Source: Sphaerolaimus hirsutus (lineage: Eukaryota > Nematoda > Chromadorea > Monhysterida > Sphaerolaimidae). From it: DNA of 64,000 bases. The stretch lies in NCBI GenBank assembly GCA_964036195.1, contig OZ038453.1, forward strand, positions 26,870,352 through 26,934,351. The letters run 5' to 3'. Shown here one piece after another: positions 12,136 to 24,707 of this stretch. Every line of letters begins with the position of its first letter. Position 1 is the stretch's first letter. A program made the position numbers and the translations under genes. The notes below the pieces were generated by a model, which saw nothing but the letters and a program-made list of their open reading frames with translations, did no database searches and had not been told where the DNA came from.

Positions 12136-13701
12136 TAGGGTGTCAAATTTCCGTTTCCGTTTTCCGTTTCCGCCTTTCCGCAGGAAAATTTTTTACCTTT
12201 CCGTTTTCCGTTTTCCGGCAGCCGAAAAATTTTTACCTTTCCGTTTTCCGTTTTCCGGCAGCCGAAAAATTTTTACCTTTCCGTTTTCCGTTTTCCGGCA
12301 GCTGAAAATTTTTTACCTTTCCGTTTCCGTTTTTCCGGCCCATTTTTCCGTTTTCCGGCTGAAAATTATTTACCTTTCCGTTTCCGTTTTACCAGGCCAT
12401 TTTTCCAATTTCTGGCTCGATTTTCAGTTTTCTGGCATTTTTCCATTGTTTTTCCAATCTGTATTTATCTTCAATTGGCTCATCCCATTGTGTTGTTTTT
12501 TGTCTCTTGGAGCAGCATTGACAACTGGGATTTCAGGGTCAGTGAAACAGGTGCTGTGAACCCAATTGGGTCATATGCTGACACCAATAATTTATTCAAG
12601 TTTTGTCTGGTTGGTGTTGTGATGCTGTCAATTTGCAATTTTGGTGTTGATATTGCCAGCATGTCCATTCGGTGATTTTATTTCATGCCCATTACTGCGA
12701 CAATTTTATTCACCTTTGGACTCCTGTCGTTTTCTGCTATTTCATTCATGACTGATCTGGAGTTTGACAGCCATTCCCTCATGTTCATAGAACATTGGTT
12801 AAATAAAGCTTTGACTTTGTAATATAGTTCTAAAGCTTCAACTTCATTCGTGACACTCATGATGAAGTTATCAATGTAAATGTTGTTTATTATCATCGCC
12901 AACTGGTTTCGTTCCTCTTCATTCTGTTTTGTCATCACAGATCTCAATTACTCCATTTTCTAGTTGGTTGTCCAAAACTTTCTGGTATTGTTCGAATAAG
13001 TTTGGATCTTTGTTGAATCTTCTTATCAGTGATTTAAACCACACCAAGGCTTCTGCTTTTCCTGTGGGCAGGTCACTGATACTCTCTTTATACGGCCAGT
13101 CAATATAGTATTGTTTGTTGTTGTTGTTGAATTTTATGCTATTTATTATCATCTCCTCTGCAATGTTGAATCTTATTATCATCAATTGCATAGGAGTCAT
13201 CAGTGATTCCCACTGCTTCTAGACTGTGAAATTGTCATAGTGTTTCCTTTCCTATGGCCACTATGGCTACTTTTTGATGATTTTTTGTTGGTTCAGTTAA
13301 GATTGAACTACAAGTGAAGTTACCGGCATGATCCATAGTTGCAGAATGTACAGCTACCACAATCAAAGCCAAACAGACAAACCTGCATGCAGGTTTTCCT
13401 TCTGCTAATTTGTCTATTACCATGCTAATTTCACTTTATTTTTTTTCCGTTTCCGTGAAAATTTTGCTTTCCGTTTTCCGTTTTCCGGCATTTCATTTTT
13501 CCGTTTTCCGTTTTCCGGCCGACAATTTTTTTTTACCTTTCCGTTTTCCGTTTTCCGCTGAGTGAAATTTTTTTACCTTTCCGTTTTCCGTTTTCCGGCC
13601 GACAATTTTTTTTTACCTTTCCGTTTTCCGTTTTCCGTAAAGTGAAAAAATTTTACCTTTCCGTTTTCCGTTTTCCGTAAAAAAAATTTTTTGACACCCT
13701 A
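12136..13701. mobile_element. hAT element with TTTTCCG repeats, inserted in LINE ORF2
   Basis: The ends TAGGGTGTCAAATTT and AATTTTTTGACACCCTA are flanked by an exact 8-bp duplication ATTGTTGC (12128-12135, 13702-13709). Both ends carry long arrays of CCGTTTTCCGTTTTCCGG units (12143-12400 and 13440-13680), probably transposase-binding repeats. The centre holds a BEL/Pao pol fragment instead of a transposase. Confidence 0.85.
12475..13423 (-). pseudogene. BEL/Pao retrotransposon pol fragment carried inside the hAT
   Basis: Minus-strand pieces in order: 13200-12919 (YYIDWPYKESISDLPTGKAE, matching the start of a BEL/Pao RT), 12947-12678 (NIYIDNFIMSVTNEVEALEL, corresponding to the YVDD region, then MREWLSNS), and 12668-12480 (SAYDPIGFTAPVSLTLK, matching the conserved DPLG-P-x-K segment). 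The piece 13423-13235 upstream is not recognised. Frameshifts separate the pieces and the catalytic YVDD reads YIDN, so it is not functional. Recognition rests on motif order known for BEL/Pao. Confidence 0.65.
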
Positions 13702-16700
13702 ATTGTTGCGCATTTTGCAACAAACCGTGTCGAGTAAAAACCCACGGTAGATCATCAGTATATATTTCGTAGATGTTTAAAGGGGATGGGCATGTGCCCA
13801 GATAACGTTCTATCCGTGATCGAGACAGACTTACAGAGCCCAACGATGCATCTTTCCAGGCCTGTTGTTTGGCTAGCAGTTTAATACTCTTCAAGCCCAA
13901 CATAGGATCGATATTTGCATCATTAAGTAGTGCAGTAGTCCGCCCAGTGGGACTAAAACGCCTTGGTTGGTTCGACTTTGTCTTACCCCAGAGTTTAAAT
14001 GCTACCTTAGTGGTAGAGCTTACTTTATCACTCTCCAAGTAGCGACAGTGACCAACAACTATGCTAGTATACCAAGCCTTCATTGTTGTAACATCACCAT
14101 CAATAGCTAGGCACCTGTTTGAAAGGTGCAGGGGGGAGTGACATACCTTTCTGTAAACAGACATTTGTATGCCAACCAGTTTTGCCAAAGTTTGCTTTGG
14201 CAAGCCAAAGATTTCTACACCGTAGAATACTTTTGTCATTGCGTATAGTGTCCACAATCTGTTCACTGCCCAAAATGGACGTAATGACATTTTTCCTAGT
14301 TCTCCCACCATTATGGCAGCCGTCTGCGCTCGTTGGAGCAGCAGCTGACGCTGTCTACGAAACATATCCCTTTCTGACGTAAGTGTAATACCTAAGTACT
14401 TTATCTCGTCCACCTCAGATATGTATTGGAGACTACCGTTCTTATCCTTTCCTAATGCCCAACGGCATGATGGGTTGGATTTACGACAGAAGTGCAGAAT
14501 CTTACTTTTATCCGGGTGTATTGCTACTCCCCATCTCCATGACCACTCCGTAAATTTATCCATTATAATCTGGAGATCGGGTGCACTATTCGCTAGCAGA
14601 GCAATATCATCGACAAAGAACACTGCTGGTACTTTTAGAGGCCCCAGTTGTGCTCCTATATTCAGACTTTCTAGATCAGTACGTAGATCTGCTAAATAGA
14701 GAACGTACAGACTAGGAGATAGGCAACACCCCTGACGTACGCCAAGAGGGTACGTATACTCAGGGCTGTACGTAGAACCGTATTGTATCACGCACCGCAG
14801 ATCGTCATACGTGCTTGATATCGATTTCACAAATTTTGCTGGATATCCATAATCAAGCAGTTTAGGCCATAACTTGGTACGCGGTACCCTATCAAAAGCC
14901 TTAACCGCATCTACGAAACATGCGGAAACGGTAACATTACCATTTACGCAGCCCTGAATGATAACATGATTATCCGTAGTGCGGCGTTTTTTCCTAAACC
15001 CCCCCTGCATACTTCCGAAACCATCCACGATCTCGAATGCAGATAGTAGCCTATTATTCAATACAGAGCAATATAGCTTTAATAGGTTACATTGCAGGCC
15101 AATAGATCGATAATTATCAATACACGATTTAGAGCCTTTCTTATGCAGTAAAGACAGCTTACAGGTTTTAGCCGCATGGGGTATAGGATTTCCATCAAAC
15201 CAACCGTTGAAAAGTATTTTGAGCACTCTTACTAAATGAGTACCACTACCACGTAACATTTCGTGATAGACTCCCGTTGTACCTGGAGATTTTCCTAGTT
15301 TCAGTCTCTTAATAGCTTGTTTTATTTCTACCAGGCTAATTCCCTCATCGAGACTGACCGCAAGGCTACCTGAGATGATACCAGAGAGTGTAGTTTTGCA
15401 GTTATCTGGGTCTAAGCACATCGGATTTGCCGTTTGAACTTTATCCCAGAATCCCCGCAGTACACTACATATTCTTTCTTTTGTATCTGCCAAGCCTACC
15501 TTTGATCTTAACATCGGATACAGAATGCCAGCCTCTCTATATCGCCGAGCCAGGCTGTACAAATCCGTCTTAGTACTACTTGATTGTAGTTCAATGTCAA
15601 GTCGTTTGCGCTTGATTTCCCTCTCATACTCTTGTTCACAGGAACGTATACAGTCCCGTAGAACCGACACCCTAGCTTTGTACTCAGAGTATACGATGGC
15701 ATTCAAATGTAGTTGCCGCCGTAATTTCTGTATTTCTGCCTTCATGCGCCGAATTTTTACCGCCACGCATGTTGGCTGAATTGTACTAGCTTTTAATCTA
15801 TAACGTCTAGAGGCAACATCTTGTAAGCGACTCAAAACAGTTTCATATGTACACTCTTGATCACTTAACGATGACAAAGACTCTTCAAGCCAGTTTGAGA
15901 ATGGCTCGATGACATCTTCCCCCTTCACCACCCACTCATGTGAATACTTATCGCCAGTTGGCTGTACACGATGTAAGGGCAGTGTAGACAGTTTTAAGTG
16001 CAGCGAGCAGTGATCTGAAGCAATTGACCTATCACTGGTCGGGCTATGATGCGAGAGTTCACTTACCCACTCCGCATTCGAGTCGAATAAAGCTATATCT
16101 AATAGTGAGCGTATTGCTCCCGCTTCATATGACCACCATATATCAGTGACAGAGGTGCCTACATAGAGATCATTCAGCGTAATAAATGAGTTCACAAGTC
16201 TCCCTGTGTCATTTACAGTAGCATTATTTTGCTCCAACCCAGGATAAGTGTTCCCAATGTGACCGTTAAAATCCCCTATAAGTAAAGTAGGACTGCCTTG
16301 TTTTATATTTTCAGAAATCTGAGATGATAGATGGGATAGGATGCATTCATTTTGCTCTAAATAAGCACGATTCCTGGATACTTTTCCTGAATTGAAAAGA
16401 TATACTACTGCAAGCATAATGAAAGTTGATGTTTTTTGGCATCGTAAAGTTAGCCATAAAACATTTTTACAGTCTTCCCAATATTCACCTCCCAAAACGG
16501 AACATTCTAAGTGCACTTTGGTATACACGGCTATACCGCCATTGCCATCAATCGGCTTCATGATTGCATTTAGCGTATATCCCCGTATATCCGGCAGGTG
16601 GACTTTATGTACAGCATTGGTTTCACATAGAGCAATGCAGTCATAATCCATATTCCCAATGTTATGTAGCTGCGCATGTTTATGCCTTATTGAGTTCACA

Positions 16701-17492
16701 TTTTGGTAAAAAACTTTGAGATCAGAGGCGCACCGGACATGCGCTGTCGCGGCTGGGGCTGTGTTTAAGGCCAACCCTACACTCTGGTGCCGAATATCAG
16801 TACCTGTTTGCAGAGTATCGGCTTTTGGCATATTTACATTACGTGATATGCCCGTAACTCATGGTGCCACATTTCTCCCGGTGAGTCCAGCATGATCAGT
16901 ATTTACTGGCCTTATCATGCTACATAAAAAAATGCACGTCACCCGGAGGTAATTGTATAATGACATAAATGAATTTGTTGTTTGTCGGTAAAGCACTAAA
17001 TTACACCTGAGATCCCGAATCGCGATGATAATATGGCATATATTACAAAACCATTTTATAGTTGTAATTAAATTACCGGTCTTGTAATGTGATAAAACAG
17101 ATAATATCTGTCTGAAATACATGGCAAACCTGTCAAATTGCAAGTTCAGAATGGTTTTCCCTTTCAGTCCAACAGTTAGTGATATTATAAACTGTCTTCT
17201 GCCGACTGATGCACATATTGCCATGTATTTCGAACATAAGAACAGAACGCAAGGTGGTGTCTCTTCACAAAGCAGTGCCAATATTAACATGTTATCCACA
17301 AATATCCTAAGGCACATTTTAGGAACTGCCATAAATAATCCAGTTGCCAGGCCTTGTGAAGTTACGCCATATTTAAACTTATTGCTAACTAAGCAAAAGA
17401 GTGACATGGTGGCGCAGCCAATGCAAAAATAATTCAGGATGTCGCGCCTTCTGAAACAGAGGCGCGCACGCTGAAACATCCTAAAAAACAAA

Positions 17493-20400
17493 TCACTTTG
17501 CAACCGAGCTGCTTGCTCCCATTTTATTCGCGGTAGACATACCACAGGCCTTTGCCGCTGCCGCCAGGCGGAACTCCTGGTGGGCCCCCACCTCGGCCGC
17601 CGCGACCACGGCCGCCGTTCGCTCCGCGATTGTTGCCGGCGCCGGCTGACGCGGAACCCCTGAGGTATACATTGTATTACTAGAATATACGTAACCAATG
17701 TAAACGAGCACAGTAAAATTATAACGAATAGCAGAATAGACGGAATTTCACTCGGCACTAACTCACCCGGACCGGTTATTCTGCTGCAGATTTCCTCTGC
17801 GCTCGGATCTGCTGCCCACCGAACTGTTTCGGCTACCCCCAGCGCCACGAATTTGCGCCGCACCGCCATTTCCGCGCCCGTACGGGACTTCACGAGCACC
17901 GCGGCCACGCTTATGCGAACTTCCTGCACCGATTTATTAATGTTCGAGATAGATGCATTTACGCAGCGGCCAGTGTTAACACATGGTGACTTAGAAACAA
18001 ACCTCCTTCGCCTTGGTGAACAGGTCCGCCACCGCCCTTTGCCCCTCTTTGCAAAGATCGGGATCGGTTGAGCCGCACATCTGGCGCCACCTGTAGGAGA
18101 TAGGGTACAATAAGATCTAATACAGACATGCATCCGTGACAGGTGATCTAAGCTACTTATTATATCTAGCTCGTTATCTACTTTCACCCACCTGGCTAGC
18201 GTTGGCGCGCTGTAACCTTCCAGCGCGAACGCGCACTCCCGTGCCAATAAGCGCCCAAAGAACGACTCCCCGTATTTGCTCAGATGGATGCCGTCCGTGC
18301 CTACAATCCCTTCATATAGGCGCATGGTATCCACCCCCATCAAGTGCGGAATTATTGCGGACTTTTTGTTTCGCAATATATAATTCAGGGGTTGGCAGAT
18401 GGTTACGCCAGGTATATTGGCGCAAACCCGTGACAAAGCTGATTCGATGTCTCTGCCCAACCTCCAAATTATAGCTTCGGCGTACGCATTGTGTGCGATC
18501 CCCTCTTGTGCCGGAAAAAACGGCTGGGTCACGCAACACACTATCGGAATATGCGGCAAGCCCTGCTCAAAGAGGATGAAACGCAGTTGTAATAAAGTCA
18601 CGTAAACATTCCTCACGAACTGAAAAATGCCATCCGATTCGCCCAATTTAACAGTGCAGAAGACCGTGTCTATGTAGTCCAGAACAGACTTCCACACCAC
18701 GACTTTCACTTCGCTAAAATCGATCAGCGCACACGCCCCTTTCATTGTCGCCATTCTACAACCCGAGTAGCAGTTGGCAACGTTCGACACAGACACCGTG
18801 TGGGGAAGGTGCGCCGCCTCAGTATGGACAATACTTTTTCGCAAAAAGTCCAGCAGCGGCACCCTCACCGACCTTGCGGTGCTGTCCCCTACTAGCCAGA
18901 CTCGCACAGGGATAAAATCGACCGAAATGCCCACCCAACCCTCGCGCAGACCAGTATGGTCCTGACCGTATTTGTCATCGCGCGAGAACTTGTCAGAGAA
19001 GAAGTTCGATGGGAGGGGGGACAGTGACCATACAGGCGCTTGCCAGGTCATCGGTCTTTTTACATCCTTTTGCAGGTAGGGCTGCCACTCAGAGGGGTCA
19101 TGATCGAACGAGCGCAAGAGATCCCTAATGGTGAACCATCCACAATCAGCGACAAATACTTTATCGTCCCAATTTGTGGTACCGCCCATAGCGTCAGTAG
19201 TGACAGCCATTTTGGCAGCGTTGATAGCCGCCGGCGAGTGTATGTCCACCATTTTAGGGGTCAAACTTCCGCTCTTTTCCGCGAATTTACCAGGCCACAA
19301 CCGCAATGGATTGTCTTCATGGTCCAGATGAAAACGCTGAATCACCTCATTTTCCATGTCCACGGAGCCGTCATCATCTACGGCCTCACCGAGCTCCTCG
19401 GGGGCATCAGCCGCCGCCGCCGCAATGACCGCGGCGCCCGCGGAGCTAGACGACGACTTGCCGCCCTTTTTGCGCTTGTTCATCGTCTGATTGAACTGGT
19501 TCACTGAAAGGTATTGGGAGTTTACAGTCACCATTGAGAGAGAAGAATGTGTGTGGCGTATTGGTTCCGGACATTTACTATAACGTTTAATAACGATATC
19601 CTTCACTTGAAATTCCACTATTTCACCGTCCTCTAACTCAGATTCCTTTATACCGAATTCAAGGTAGTTTTGAATACTAAGAATGGTGTTCTCCCATTTT
19701 CCACGTTTCACACTGAAACTATGCAACCCACCCAACCTACCTTGGTGGATGGATTTGGCCCTTTCTTTGTGCTCCGATATCCCGGGGCCCACAGTCCACA
19801 TTTTGTCTGCCTCGTGGGCCACAAACTCGGCATTGTACGCCTGCTCCTCTTCCGACGTAAAAATCAGAGAGGTAAACTCCGGGGAGGCGCGGACTTCCTC
19901 TAACGCAAGGCCGTACATATTCATGTTCCGGCCATCGCTCGATTTCGTCACGCCATCCCACGCAGTTTTATTAAAGCCGTTGCCGAGGTAACGATGCGCG
20001 TGTGCCGCATTTTGAATTTGCCGCCCCCCTGTCAGTTTCAGGTACATGGCGAAAGCCTTGTTACCCTTTACGCACACTTGCAAAACTGCTATTAGGGAGC
20101 GGTAGGCCGGTGTACTTCGCATACGAGCAGAATCACCGGGAATTGTCTTATCATACCATGAGACGGCTTGATTGTCGTCGGTATTGTCGTAATACAATTT
20201 CCACTGCTCGTTGTGCCACTCTGCCCAGCACTTGGCCATGACTAGGGGTGCCAAGGGATCATATTCCGTATAGGAAACGTTGCACCTTATGGCTTCTTCT
20301 TTGAGAGCCGGCACACCCAACGTCTCGCCTTTGTGCCAAATTAGCGCGCACATTAGGCACTTCCAACGAATGCCAAAAGCCAGGAAGTCAGTCCGATAAA

Positions 20401-21730
20401 AGAAGGACATCGGATCCTGCGGTTCGGTGCTACTCAACATAAATATGTTGTTCACATCGGCCGTCAGATCCACCCCCTTGGCTTGCAAACTCATTTGCAT
20501 TCGCTCGATCATCCCGCGCTGCGTTTTTAACTCGTCAAATAATTCTGACTGCACGCGCTGTGATTCGAGCAGCATCGTCTCGGCAATCATAGCCTGCCCC
20601 AAGTCGATCTGACCACTTAAATAAATGGCATGCTTCAATTTTGCAAGGATCTCCTTGGTTTGGCATGTATAAGGCCCAGGGATTCGGCCTGCAAGAAAGT
20701 GGAATGCGTATTAAACATGACAGTAAACGGTATTGTTATGACGTAGTAGAAAACTACTGTAGATAAATATTCCCTTGTCCTTCCTCGCAATAATTTGAGA
20801 TGATGTGTACAATATAACCCGATAGGATATTCAACAATATGAATTTGATTTATATTAATCAGGCATAGATTAAAGTTGTTATCATAGAAACATGCCCCGG
20901 AACCTACATTAATAGGACCTTTGGACAGCAGCGTCTCCATCGTATTCATCTGCTCCGCCAGCTCTACGTACTTGCCCGACCTGGTGTCCACCAGGTTATT
21001 GACGAAGCTGACGCGTTCGCGCGGCGTCAATGTGCCGAACTTTGTCTTCATAGCGACCGTGTCGTCCGCCGTTGCCATCGGGGACGTTGTCAGCCCCTCA
21101 AATTCCACGTCCATTTCCGAGCGGTTTGCCGTGAAAATCTTTTCACGCTTTGTTTTATGCGAGAGCGCCTGCATCACAACAAACCGCATGTAGCACGTGT
21201 CAATCAAAGGTGTGCGCCCAGTCATACCCACCTCGCAGTAATGCGTATTAGATTTATTCATTCTAAATACGTATAGCATGCTGGAATGGACACACTGTAT
21301 ATACCAATTTTTTAAACGGTAATTTGTGCATAAATAATTAATTTCCGGCATTAGGCGATATACCCAGCTCCACAGATGACGCCCACTACTGCGAGGCGGA
21401 TAACACTCACACCACAGTGACCTTGAATGTCTAATGAATAAAGAAAACATCGCAACACTCAATGACATCTGAGAACTGGAACTGACACTCGAGTGCCTCT
21501 CACCAGTACGCAGATGCCTAACCCACTGTCCCACTAACCGTGGTAGCGTTCCGCTTTTTCGGACCTCCGCTTTGCACCGCACCACCCTTGCTCGCCAGCA
21601 CCCAAAAGCTGCCCGATTTGCGACCCGAACGTCGCAACGGCTGCGATTTTGTGCCCGCAGGGTCTTGGGAATCTTGTGAAGTGTCAACAAAACCGTCGTT
21701 TTCGTTTTCCACCTCCTCAACGAGCGCCAT
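17493..21730 (-). CDS. SGNH/GDSL-hydrolase-like protein, seven coding exons
   Basis: Exons: 21730-21539, 21231-20919, 20688-19741, 19503-18192, 18090-18003, 17923-17767, 17659-17493. All have AG/GT borders and phases match from exon 1 to exon 6. Exon 7 needs either a weaker GTCCGG donor or another frame. The product is about 1050 aa. Exon 1 is acidic, then basic. Exons 2-3 form a largely helical region with no domain I recognise. Exon 4 begins with a Lys/Ser/Ala-rich linker and then an SGNH-like domain: block I VWLVGDSTARSV and block V DGIHLSKYGESFF supply the Ser and Asp/His positions. Exons are clearly GC-richer than introns and the surrounding LINE. The substrate is unknown. It could be a host gene or the cargo of an unrecognised transposon. 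A LINE lies directly downstream on the same strand. Confidence 0.6.
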
Positions 21731-21775
21731 ATAATCCTACAAGATAGCGGATCTGAATGGCAGAGAATCTTGGCT

Positions 21776-22487
21776 TCAAACGCCCAAACTATGTTCCAGC
21801 GCTTTCGAAATTCCAACATATACATATTCTTCGATATCGAGATAACTGTTAAAAACTTCGTCCCATTTCGTTTGGTAAATATTCTCCTCAACCAATTGAA
21901 GTGATCTGTCGGAAAATTTCGCGATATAAATACATCTACCGCGAAATAACCTTTCAATTGAAATGTAAAGCCAAAAAAAACTCTCGTTTTCGTTTGGGAC
22001 ACAAGACACGGTAAATACCGGCTTTGTTTGTGCACCCGCACAAACGAGAGACCCGCGTGATGTGAAACCTTCTGTTTCACCGCCCACTCACCAATTATAT
22101 CGCTCAAATCCGCCGTACCGACCGTCTCGCTCAGCTTCAACGTTCGCCGATATTTTGCTTTTCTCGAATAATCTCGAATACATACGCAATTCATCGGAAA
22201 GTAATACGGACTAGATTTTAAAATTGTTCTGTTCGTTATGAGTATTGATTGGTAACACCAATCCACGTACTGGAAATTTGTGTTATTAGCGGTTCCATAC
22301 GTATTCCGAACATTATTAATATGTATGTTCGGTATTTTTTCAATTCTCAATTCATATGTCGTATCTTTTTCAGATAGACCATAACTCTCAGGGTATATGT
22401 CACACTTGTACTTGTTTGCCCAAGATATGGTAGCAAATGCGTATGTGCATATTTGAAATATACCCAGCCAATAAATGGCGGACATTT
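21776..22487 (-). pseudogene. putative secreted-protein ORF with frameshift
   Basis: From ATG 22487 the product starts with a signal-like segment (MSAIYWLGIFQICTYAFA), then a Cys-containing region to about 22093. The coding look then continues in another frame from about 22085 to the stop at 21776 (VSCVPNENESFFWLYISIER and a helical tail). The two halves meet at a GGTGAGTGGG sequence. The apparent shift is either an indel or a very short intron of about 20 nt, which would be too small to splice. It ends 46 bp before the ATG of the SGNH gene on the same strand. The function is unknown. Confidence 0.35.
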
Positions 22488-22654
22488 TCTTGGCACTGTT
22501 CCCGCTTCTTATGAGCGGTGTATTTACACCTTGGGAACAGGCCATTTATGTCCAAGTTATTAATCAATCTGGCCCGAGTCATCAGCGGTCTTAAAAAATG
22601 ACTGGTCTGATGCACCCTGCCCTCTTATTCTCAACTTCAAGCCTCAAACTCACC

Positions 22655-22976
22655 CCTCTGATGGGAGGTCGTTTTCTCGACTTTTTTCTTTTGTGAAGTG
22701 CATTGGAGTGGTCTGAAGGTCCCCTCGTGATCACACTTCAGAGCCTGATCACCAAGCACTTCACAGCTTGTGATCATACTTCAGAGCCTGATCACGCCTG
22801 ATCACCAATGGAATGCACTTCACTGACACTTCATGGATTTTATTACTAAATTGTTTACAGAAAAAAATATATCATAAATTCGTGAAGTGTGTTGAAGTAC
22901 CTGCAAGCGTCTGCATGAAGACACTTCACCCCAGATCACGACAGATCACCAGTGTATTTTTTGCTGTGTGTGGACA
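22655..22976. repeat. CACTA-like MITE relic (GTGAAGTG repeats)
   Basis: It has repeated GTGAAGTG/CACTTCA and CTGATCAC units and ends TTTTTTGCTGTG like the elements at 24708-25054 and 59788-60077. The left end is not recognisable, so it is probably truncated. Confidence 0.4.
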
Positions 22977-23164
22977 ACCCGACTATGCTACAGCAAAACT
23001 AAAAAAAACATACTATGCTAGTAATTTTCTGTAATACAATGGTCTTGTTGATGGACACCTGCTTTCCCTTCTTATGTTTCCTCTTCTATTCCTGAAACCA
23101 GAAAAAATGTTAATTATTTATATGTAGATCTAAAGTGAAACTGTATTTATAATTTGGAGTCAAC

Positions 23165-23235
23165 CTTTGTGTATTATAGCCCAGAATTAGTACAGTCAGT
23201 AAAATTAATAAAATCAGGATATGTGGCTTGGCCAT
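23165..23235 (-). other. possible signal-peptide first exon
   Basis: ATG 23235 opens MAKPHILILLILLTVLILGY, a strong signal-peptide or membrane segment, followed by AAAG|GTTGAC, a weak donor. No partner exon could be phased to it. The surrounding 22977-23984 is otherwise AT-rich with no other coding signal. Confidence 0.25.
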
Positions 23236-24183
23236 ACTATTTCGCATAAAATTTTTTACTATGGAGGAATGATAGACCACTTGAAAAATGTATCTACCAT
23301 TCATTCTTTTTTACCAATTTTATCCAGATTAAAAATGTGTTCTCACATGACCTATTCAATTGTATCAATGAAATCAATCTGAAATTTTATAAATCTTCTA
23401 ATCTGTTTCACACAGTTTTAGAAGGGAATGGAAATATAATAGACCATAACCACATGCAGTGTTAAATGATACCTACTAAGGCACAGCTTACATGCTATGG
23501 TTATATCTTTATGTTAGTGCATACAATCAGCTGTGTGGTGCATACTGCTCATGACTAATACCATATGACCTCCAATAGGAGGTATACTTCCTATTGGTTT
23601 TCTTGGTGCAAAATGCATGGTATTTATGTCCTGGTTCCATTCATAAACTTCTTTTGTTTGATGATAGTTTTTAACCTTTGTGAGTGGCTACATACAATCA
23701 GCACTAAATGAAGCACAGACCAAAAGCAAGAAGAAATGTGTCTTTTTCATGTTTGTTTTTAAATTTTATTCATTAAAAAAATCAAATATTCTGCTGTCTC
23801 AGAATGAAACGTTTTAAAAATGAAAATATGTTGTTTATTTCAGAATAAGTGTTGTTTATAACAGTCAATGAACGATTTCAGAAATATTTTCCCACTGAAT
23901 GAATACATAAAATTCAATCCCATACTATAAAGTATTGAATTTCATGTTCACTGACAGATTATGACAGCAAATGGAATGGCTGGAGCTCGCTTGGCATGTA
24001 AATCCACTTGGCATGTAGATGCGCTGCGGGGGTCTCATGGGGAGGGAGGGCTCAGGTGGCTATCTATCCCGAGGCTACTATCCCCTAGCCCCGCCCCCCA
24101 ATTTCTCAACGGGGATGGTCCGGCCGTAAAGTAAACCCGGCCGTAAAGTAGAGGGTACTACTTTTGGCCGGGCATCATTACGG

Positions 24184-24478
24184 CAGAGTTGTTTAAAATA
24201 CTGAACTTTTTTCAAAGTAAACGTCAACGTAAAGTATTTTATTTTTAGTCACACCTGAATACAGAAAACGTAAGTAAAAATTTTCCTACTTTTACGCTGT
24301 GTAAAAGGTGAGTAAACGTAAATATCTGTAAATACTCGTTTTCTGTACTCGCGTACTTTCAAAAAGTACGCGAGTAACTGAGTACCGGGATTTTTTCGGG
24401 AGGAAACGTAAACGTATTTACGCAGCACTCGAGTATACGTATTTATTGAGTAAACGTAAATACGTTTGTACAACTATG
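24184..24478. mobile_element. hAT-like MITE (CAGAGTTGTT ends)
   Basis: The ends CAGAGTTGTTTAAAATACTG and CGTTTGTACAACTATG have an 8-bp flanking duplication CATTACGG/CCTTACGG (7 of 8). The interior has ACGTAAACGTAAA and GTACGCGAGT units. It is the same family as the MITE that hosts the giant retrotransposon (31399-55372) and as 57701-58413. Confidence 0.75.
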
Positions 24479-24707
24479 CCTTACGGCCGGATTTACTTTA
24501 CGGCCGGGTTTACTTTACGGCCGAGTTCTCGCCTTTCTCGGTCAACTATCTGCTATCTAAGTGGAGCAAACTTTGAGAGATTTTTCCCCAAGCTTCACCC
24601 AAAATCGCTAAATTTTGTTCCATTTTGTCAATGTTGACGTATCTCATATATATTTTGCCCCAGCGAGCCCCTAGAATAATTTGTTGTTGTGTTTTGTTTT
24701 GCATTTA

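Larger units (their letters stand above)
11820..16831 (-). pseudogene. LINE ORF2: APE endonuclease plus reverse transcriptase, interrupted by hAT
   Basis: From ATG 16831 the frame is open to the hAT junction at 13702. It resumes in frame at 12135 once the insertion and one TSD copy are removed (the QNAQQ codons run straight on), and stops at 11820. Domains: APE-type endonuclease at about residues 35-280 (FYQNVNS, LCETN, GDFNGH, SDHCSLH), then reverse transcriptase at about 480-770 with FVDD in place of YADD near 736. The C-terminal part, now beyond the hAT, has a CKLCKKYGHDFW cluster like the CCHC finger of many LINEs. The ORF is otherwise free of stops, so the hAT hit a young copy. As it stands the protein is truncated and reads into hAT repeat sequence. 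The clade is not resolved. Confidence 0.85.
11140..17492 (-). mobile_element. endonuclease-type LINE retrotransposon, split by a hAT
   Basis: The 3' end on the minus strand is a TAAATAAATAAA-type microsatellite tail (plus-strand ATTTATTTATTTAA at 11141-11155), typical of several LINE clades. The coding part is 16831-11820, interrupted by the hAT at 12136-13701. The 3' UTR is about 11160-11819. The 5' end is not clear; it lies between the LINE ORF start and the stop of the SGNH gene at 17493, so the copy is probably 5'-truncated. No target duplication could be matched. Confidence 0.65.

Noticed and set aside
12140-13690. CRISPR-like or satellite array of CCGTTTTCCG units
   Set aside because: The units are short, variable and without spacers, and they lie symmetrically inside the ends of a hAT with an exact 8-bp duplication, so they are subterminal transposon repeats.
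17493-17923. Gly/Arg-rich (RGG-like) alternative frame in the last two exons of the SGNH gene
   Set aside because: It looks attractive, but the splice phase from the preceding exon selects another frame in exon 6. GC-rich DNA easily gives RGG-like shadows.
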